Source: an uncultured Oscillospiraceae bacterium (GTDB lineage Bacteria; Bacillota; Clostridia; Oscillospirales; Oscillospiraceae). Taken from it: a stretch of 44,427 nucleotides of DNA. The DNA lies in contig CAAERF010000106.1 in NCBI GenBank assembly GCA_900758315.1, positions 1 through 44,427 on the forward strand, written 5' to 3'. Below the pieces are notes generated by a model that had not been told where the DNA came from, ran no database searches, and was given only the letters and a program-made list of their open reading frames with translations. The translations under genes and the position numbers were made by a program. Of the stretch, positions 40,572 to 44,427 are shown in pieces (position 1 is the first letter of the stretch; each line of letters starts with the position of its first letter).

Positions 40572-40601
40572 CATCCTCATTTTCTCTCCATTTTGCTCCA
40601 C
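40572..40601 (-). promoter_or_regulatory. Candidate MraZ-binding repeats
   Basis: On the minus strand three consecutive 10-bp units read GTGGAGCAAA, ATGGAGAGAA, AATGAGGATG. MraZ operators in other bacteria are short G-rich repeats with 10-bp spacing (TGGGN5 or GTGNNN types). Position between promoter and mraZ start fits autoregulation. Confidence 0.65.
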
Positions 40602-40612
40602 AGCATAGGAAT

Positions 40613-40641
40613 AGTATACGTCCTTCTCTGAAAAAAGGCAA
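40613..40641 (-). promoter_or_regulatory. mraZ: Promoter of mraZ and the dcw cluster
   Basis: On the minus strand: TTGCCT (40636-40641), 17 nt, TATACT (40613-40618), giving a leader of about 60 nt. Confidence 0.75.
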
Positions 40642-40850
40642 GGGTAATTTTGAAATTATTTTCTCTTTTTCTCCCGTTTTTCCGGATAAAACTGTCCGGT
40701 TTCGCAACAAAACATACGTTCTATGCGTTTACAATTCTCTGCCACTCCCCCCGTTTTCCGCGCCTTCCCCTCCCCTTCTCCACTCCCCTCCACTGGCTAA
40801 AATATTCCCGTCTGCAGCCATTCTCCCCGCAAAAACTGGTTCCTGGTGCA
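40642..40850. other. Non-coding gap upstream of the mraZ promoter
   Basis: About 210 bases, pyrimidine-rich on the plus strand, AT-rich next to the promoter. No convincing gene, SD, repeat or further promoter was seen. Confidence 0.5.
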
Positions 40851-40888
40851 AAAAAATACAGGGTGGAGAACTTTTCCTCTCCACCCTG
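40851..40888 (-). terminator. Terminator of the DUF445 gene
   Basis: On the minus strand CAGGGTGGAGA pairs with TCTCCACCCTG around an 8-nt loop, followed by TATTTTTTT. Confidence 0.9.
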
Positions 40889-40911
40889 CGCAGACGGTAT
40901 CAACTCTGTTT

Positions 40912-41805
40912 TTAGCCAATAAACACGTTCAGGATGCCGATCACAAAGCCGATCAGCGCACCCAAATTGACAATCGTTCTCAGCTCATGCTTCATAACGG
41001 ACAGCACCAGCCGTTCCAGTTCCTCCACTTCCATCTCGTTGATCTTCTGCTCCACAATCTCGGATACATGGATCGTCTCCAACACCTGATCCGCTTTGGC
41101 GGACACCACGGCATCATAGACCTGCTCCACCACCCGACGCAGCAGTTCTGGTTCCGCCGCCAGTGCCTGGCACAGCTCTTCCGTGCTCTTGCCTGCGAGG
41201 GCATCCAGCTCTCCCTGAACCTTCGGGAGCAGCGTCTCGTGCAGATTTTCCTCCAGATACTGGTCTACCCCACTTTGAATCGACTCTGCCAAAGTAGCGA
41301 TTGTGCGGTCGTGCACAAACATGGCCAACATGGTACCGGCCACCTTCTCTTTAATGGCCGCAGAGCCCCGCTCCGCGATAATGGCTCCCAGCTCCATGTG
41401 GCGAATCTCTTTTTCCAGCTTCGCACACAGCTTTTGGGAAACCGTCTCCTTACAGCGCTCGTAGGTCTCTTCACCCATCCCCCGCTGGAGCAGTTCTTCC
41501 AGAGACCGGCCGTCTCCCGTCATTCCGCCCAGGACTGCGTCTGATACAGACGCCTTTACCTCATCAGACAGCACCGCTGCCTTCACATCAGCCGCGGTAA
41601 ACAGCCGTTCTCCCACAGCCTGTCCGATGGCATGGGCCAGCTGGGGTTTCCGTTTTGGGATGATGCCCGGCGTCAGAGGCAACTTCCATTTGCCCACTTT
41701 AACGGGCCGGCGGGGGCGAAAGAGCATTTTGACCGCAATATAATTTGTACAGTATCCGATTACCGCCCCAACCAGCGGGCCGGCCAGAAGATGTACCCAA
41801 TCCAT
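40912..41805 (-). CDS. DUF445 family membrane protein (YheB-like)
   Basis: About 297 residues. The N-terminal helix and signature GPLVGAVIGYCTNYIAVKMLFRP, then KLPLTPGIIPKRKPQLA, are diagnostic for DUF445. A long amphipathic helical middle and a C-terminal membrane helix (GALIGFVIGILNVF) follow. The function is unknown. ATG 41805 has SD AGGAGG 9 nt upstream and gives the family N terminus; the longer frame to 41952 would run over the promoter. It is monocistronic. Confidence 0.93.
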   Translation of the reverse strand: MDWVHLLAGPLVGAVIGYCTNYIAVKMLFRPRRPVKVGKWKLPLTPGIIPKRKPQLAHAIGQAVGERLFTAADVKAAVLSDEVKASVSDAVLGGMTGDGRSLEELLQRGMGEETYERCKETVSQKLCAKLEKEIRHMELGAIIAERGSAAIKEKVAGTMLAMFVHDRTIATLAESIQSGVDQYLEENLHETLLPKVQGELDALAGKSTEELCQALAAEPELLRRVVEQVYDAVVSAKADQVLETIHVSEIVEQKINEMEVEELERLVLSVMKHELRTIVNLGALIGFVIGILNVFIG

Positions 41806-41854
41806 GGTTGATCCCTCCTGTTTCATATTCTGTGCTCCTGCGCAATTTCTGAAA

Positions 41855-41883
41855 ATGATAACAAATCCCCGCTTTTCTGTCAA
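41855..41883 (-). promoter_or_regulatory. Promoter of the DUF445 gene
   Basis: On the minus strand: TTGACA (41878-41883), 17 nt, TATCAT (41855-41860), 50 nt before the ATG. Confidence 0.85.
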
Positions 41884-41901
41884 CATTTCTTTCCATACGA
41901 C

Positions 41902-41942
41902 AAAAACGGCCGCAGCCAGCACGACCTCGTCGCACCGGCCAC
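41902..41942 (-). terminator. Terminator of the tautomerase gene
   Basis: On the minus strand GGCCG...CGGCC arms enclose a second short stem (GCGAC/GTCGT) and are followed by GTTTTTG. Confidence 0.55.
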
Positions 41943-41987
41943 AACCGTTCACTTGTCAATATGTGCAGCTTTCTGCTGTTCTCCCGT

Positions 41988-42221
41988 TTAGAGCGGAACC
42001 GCAGGATCTCCCGGCAGTTTATAGACTTTGTCGGGCTTGTCATCAATCTCCCGCTTGCAGAACGCATCCCATTCCGCTTCGGGAACTTCTTCGAAGGCCA
42101 CAGAGACATACTCCGTATCCATCTCAAACACCTCTGCTACATCCAGCGCAATTCTATTCGCCAACTTCTTTTTTGCCTCATCCGATCTTCCCGGCCAGAC
42201 ATTTACTACGATATGGGGCAT
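41988..42221 (-). CDS. 4-oxalocrotonate tautomerase family protein (PptA-like)
   Basis: A 77-residue protein beginning MPHIVVNVWPGRS, so cleavage of the initiator methionine leaves the catalytic Pro1 of the tautomerase superfamily. It has the beta-alpha-beta pattern KKKLANRIALDVAEVF and VSVAFEEVPEAEW typical of PptA-like members. Substrate unknown. ATG 42221 has AGGAGG 4-5 nt upstream; the in-frame extension upstream is not needed. It has its own promoter at 42262-42290. Confidence 0.9.
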   Translation of the reverse strand: MPHIVVNVWPGRSDEAKKKLANRIALDVAEVFEMDTEYVSVAFEEVPEAEWDAFCKREIDDKPDKVYKLPGDPAVPL

Positions 42222-42261
42222 GATAATTCCTCCTGTCACGGTGTCTGTTCTTCCACTTTTT

Positions 42262-42290
42262 ATTATAATATGCTGAAAAAGGATTCGCAA
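42262..42290 (-). promoter_or_regulatory. Promoter of the tautomerase gene
   Basis: On the minus strand: TTGCGA (42285-42290), 17 nt, TATAAT (42262-42267), about 40 nt before the ATG and just after the HTH-AbrB gene. Confidence 0.75.
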
Positions 42291-42298
42291 TCTTTCCT

Positions 42299-42742
42299 CT
42301 ACGGAGCTTCTGCATCCTCTCGTTGCTCCTCTTTTCCCTGAATCCGGTTCAAAAACGTTACTATCATCTCCGTCTGGAGCAGCGCCAAACCACTTCCCTC
42401 ATCTCCCAGCACAAGCAGACTATCTCCTGGCTGAATGTGGAACAATTCCAGCGCTTTGGCGGGGATCACAATTTCTCCACGTTCCCCCACTGTCACGGTT
42501 CCGAAGGAATGCTTTCCCTTTGGCGGAAGCGGCAGACCGGTCTCCCGCTCACTGTAGTTGACCAAGTCATCCAGCGCCACATCATAGAGCCGGGCCAGCG
42601 CCACACAGTTGGACAGATCGGGACAGGTCTCACCCGCCTCCCATTTGGCCACTGCCTGCCGGGAAACTGCGAGCCGATTTGCCACCTGCTCCTGCGTCAT
42701 ATTGTGGAGTTTTCGCAGCTTGAATAGGTTTTCGCTGAGCAT
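42299..42742 (-). CDS. Fused HTH (Xre) and AbrB/SpoVT-type regulator
   Basis: A 147-residue protein. Residues 1-62 are an Xre helix-turn-helix (LFKLRKLHNMTQEQVANRLAVSRQAVAKWEAGE). Residues about 76-125 are a swapped-hairpin AbrB domain (FGTVTVGERGEIVIPAKAL, FHIQPGDSLLVLGDE). The two DNA-binding folds in one chain suggest bipartite operator recognition or an AbrB domain used for dimerisation. ATG 42742 has AAGGAAGG 8 nt upstream. Target genes are not evident; it may act on the adjacent tautomerase or on itself. Confidence 0.9.
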   Translation of the reverse strand: MLSENLFKLRKLHNMTQEQVANRLAVSRQAVAKWEAGETCPDLSNCVALARLYDVALDDLVNYSERETGLPLPPKGKHSFGTVTVGERGEIVIPAKALELFHIQPGDSLLVLGDEGSGLALLQTEMIVTFLNRIQGKEEQREDAEAP

Positions 42743-42780
42743 ACACACAACCTTCCTTTCCGATCGGTCACACACTTCCT

Positions 42781-43509
42781 TTACTGGGGCAGCAGCCACC
42801 AAATGGTCTCGGGCTGTGGTTCCAGCCCCACTTTTTTCTGCAAGACCATGGCAGTCTGATTTTCCTGAAACGTCTGACTGTAAGGAATGTGTCCCCGGCG
42901 CAGCTCCTGTCGGATCAAATACGTGAGCAGAGCACTGCCAATTCCGCGCCCCCGGTACGCCTCCAAAACGATCAGCATGCCCATGGCCCCCTCTTTGTGC
43001 ACGCCAATAAAACCGGCCAGCTTGTCCTCCACACAGGCACCAAACATACTGCCCGCGTTGATCCGCTCCGCCAACTCAACGGGTTTTTCGGCGAGGTGAT
43101 AGTGCTGCTCCACCACCGGCAGGTCTCCCAGATCCAGCGGCCAGATCTCCACCGACGGATTGGCCGCCGGTGGATCGAAGGAGGGCCAGCGTGCCTGAAC
43201 ACAGCTGCTGACGGTCACCTGCCGTTGGTCCATAATCGCCTCCACACAGCAGGTCTGGTGAGCCACAATCGGCACCGCCTGTGTCATCAGAGGCAGCAGT
43301 TTTTCTGCCGTCTTCCGGGTGTCCGCAGAGAGCTGATAGCTCGCCGGCGCGCCATCGCCTTTATTGTGGACCAACAGCAGCACACCGTCCGGCTCCGCAT
43401 AGAGAATCTCTCCCAGGCCCCGATACACCGCTTCCGTCATGTCAATATGCAGCCCGGGACGCTTTAACAGATAGGTCAGCGCCCGGGATGTGATGTCAGT
43501 GTAGATCAT
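42781..43509 (-). CDS. GNAT family N-acetyltransferase
   Basis: A 242-residue protein. The C-terminal ~110 residues form a GNAT fold with motif A LIVLEAYRGRGIGSALLTYLI (acetyl-CoA pyrophosphate loop R-G-R-G-I-G) and the FQENQTAMVLQKKVGLE end motif. The N-terminal half (about 1-125) is a less conserved domain, seen in GCN5-like pairs where one half is degenerate. Substrate unknown. ATG 43509 overlaps the stop of the upstream pseudouridine synthase (ATGA) with SD GGAGG. Confidence 0.88.
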   Translation of the reverse strand: MIYTDITSRALTYLLKRPGLHIDMTEAVYRGLGEILYAEPDGVLLLVHNKGDGAPASYQLSADTRKTAEKLLPLMTQAVPIVAHQTCCVEAIMDQRQVTVSSCVQARWPSFDPPAANPSVEIWPLDLGDLPVVEQHYHLAEKPVELAERINAGSMFGACVEDKLAGFIGVHKEGAMGMLIVLEAYRGRGIGSALLTYLIRQELRRGHIPYSQTFQENQTAMVLQKKVGLEPQPETIWWLLPQ

Positions 43510-44393
43510 CTCTGATTCCTCCAAAAATAGTCCAGATCCTCCGGCATAGGGCTGGCGATCTGCAAATTCTGATGGGTAAAAGGATGGCGCAGCACAATGC
43601 GGCAGGCGTGCAGGGCGGGCCGGTCCAGCTCTTTTCCGCCGCCGTATAACGGGTCCCCGGCCAGCGGACACCCCAACGCTGACAGATGCACCCGAATCTG
43701 ATGGGTCCGTCCGGTTTTCAGCGTCAGCGCAACCAGGCTGTACTTCCCTCGCCTGTCCAGCACGCGAAAGCAGGTTTCCGCTGACCGGCCACTGTCGCTG
43801 ACCTGGTAGGCATTTAGCGCGCCCGGGTGTTTTCCAATCGGCCAGGTGATCACTCCCGTCTCCTGCGGCGGACTTCCCTGGCAAATGGCCAGGTAGTGGC
43901 GCTGATAGGACGAGGTGTGAAGCAGCTTTTGCAGACGCTCCTGACTTTCCGCGCTCTTTGCCAGGATCAGCAGGCCGGACGTTCCCTTGTCCAGCCGGCT
44001 GACAAACCGCGGTACCATCGAAATTCCCTGCTGACAGTAGTGCCAGACCAGATGGTTTCCCAAAGTGTCTCCGTAGTGCCCACGTCCTGGATGGACCGGC
44101 AGTCCGGCGGGCTTATCCACCACAGCCAGCCAAGGATCCTCAAACAGAATCCGCACCGCTCCCGGAGCAGGAACGACTTGAGACGTCTCCCGCTCGGGTA
44201 TCCGCACCTGAAGCGTCTGCCCGGAGTGCACCTGACAGTTGCTGTTCACGCGGATGCCGTCCAGCAGCAGCCCGTCCGGCTGAAATTTGGCCCGCTTCAT
44301 CTGCGTTTTGGACAGGCGGAGCACCCGTCGCAGCACTCGCTCCACGGTAACCCCGGAAAGGTCCGCATCTATTTTCACTTCATACGATCTCAT
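43506..44393 (-). CDS. RluA-family pseudouridine synthase
   Basis: A 295-residue enzyme. Residues about 12-75 form an S4-like RNA-binding domain and about 85-285 the RluA catalytic domain with the active aspartate in RFVSRLDKGTSGL, plus VVDKPAGLPVHPG, LKTGRTHQIRVHL and GDPLYGG. It isomerises uridines in rRNA or tRNA; the exact target (RluC/RluD/YlyB-like) cannot be told. The gene starts 34 bases from the window end, so its upstream operon partners are unseen. Confidence 0.95.
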   Translation of the reverse strand: MRSYEVKIDADLSGVTVERVLRRVLRLSKTQMKRAKFQPDGLLLDGIRVNSNCQVHSGQTLQVRIPERETSQVVPAPGAVRILFEDPWLAVVDKPAGLPVHPGRGHYGDTLGNHLVWHYCQQGISMVPRFVSRLDKGTSGLLILAKSAESQERLQKLLHTSSYQRHYLAICQGSPPQETGVITWPIGKHPGALNAYQVSDSGRSAETCFRVLDRRGKYSLVALTLKTGRTHQIRVHLSALGCPLAGDPLYGGGKELDRPALHACRIVLRHPFTHQNLQIASPMPEDLDYFWRNQR

Positions 44394-44427
44394 ACGCTTC
44401 CACTCCCGCCATCTGCGTATCAGCAGA

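Noticed and set aside
1..44427. Mobile element, phage, CRISPR or defence island
   Set aside because: No transposase, integrase, terminal repeats, repeat-spacer array or Cas/restriction genes were seen; gene content is core chromosomal.

Overview
The window is a 44.4-kb piece of a moderately high-GC Gram-positive chromosome, most likely a Clostridia member near the Oscillospirales (Flavonifractor/Lawsonibacter-like). This is inferred from gene content: a YlbJ-type sporulation membrane protein, a YtrA-type GntR/ABC cassette, a DUF5685-DnaJ pair, NiaR-type NAD control, and a dcw cluster with SpoVD/FtsI-PASTA and MraZ. No rRNA, tRNA, CRISPR array, transposase, integrase or phage gene was seen. 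It reads as core chromosome, with frequent TTG starts backed by well-placed Shine-Dalgarno (SD) sequences.

Layout, left part (1-13.8 kb): the 3' part of ylbJ; a small four-cysteine protein; a DUF378 membrane protein; an AI-2E-type permease (minus); a BlaI/M56 sensor-protease pair with two candidate operator dyads; a fused ammonium transporter-PII protein behind a leader with two terminator-like hairpins; a GntR-ABC-permease operon with a dyad over its -10; argS (minus); then an iron-type alcohol dehydrogenase, DUF5685 and a J-domain protein.

Middle part (13.8-28 kb): pckA (minus) with nested dyads in its leader; a vitamin B3 locus (nicotinamidase, PTS-IIC-like permease, NiaR) in which the permease and niaR upstream regions share the palindrome TGTCAAGACA; a CsoR-type regulator; a FliB-like protein; a plus-strand operon of larB, mtnA-like isomerase and class II aldolase, followed by a 59-residue membrane protein; a minus-strand sbcD-sbcC-NUDIX operon; and a cupin.

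Right part (28-44.4 kb): the dcw cluster, all minus strand, transcribed mraZ-rsmH-ftsL-pbp-[MurE-like]-mraY-ftsW-murG-murA-ftsQ-ftsZ. MraZ-type boxes lie below the mraZ promoter. The site where murE and murF normally sit holds one short MurE-like protein that has lost its N-terminal domain and several catalytic motifs; murC, murD, murF and ftsA are absent here. DUF445, a tautomerase, an HTH-AbrB fusion, a GNAT acetyltransferase and an RluA-type pseudouridine synthase close the window.

The observations most worth following up are the degenerate MurE-like protein, the NiaR-linked IIC permease as a candidate niacin transporter, the larB-mtnA-aldolase operon as a probable SAM by-product salvage route, the attenuator-like amt leader and the structured pckA leader. 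Function calls rest on motif recognition by eye; no search was run.
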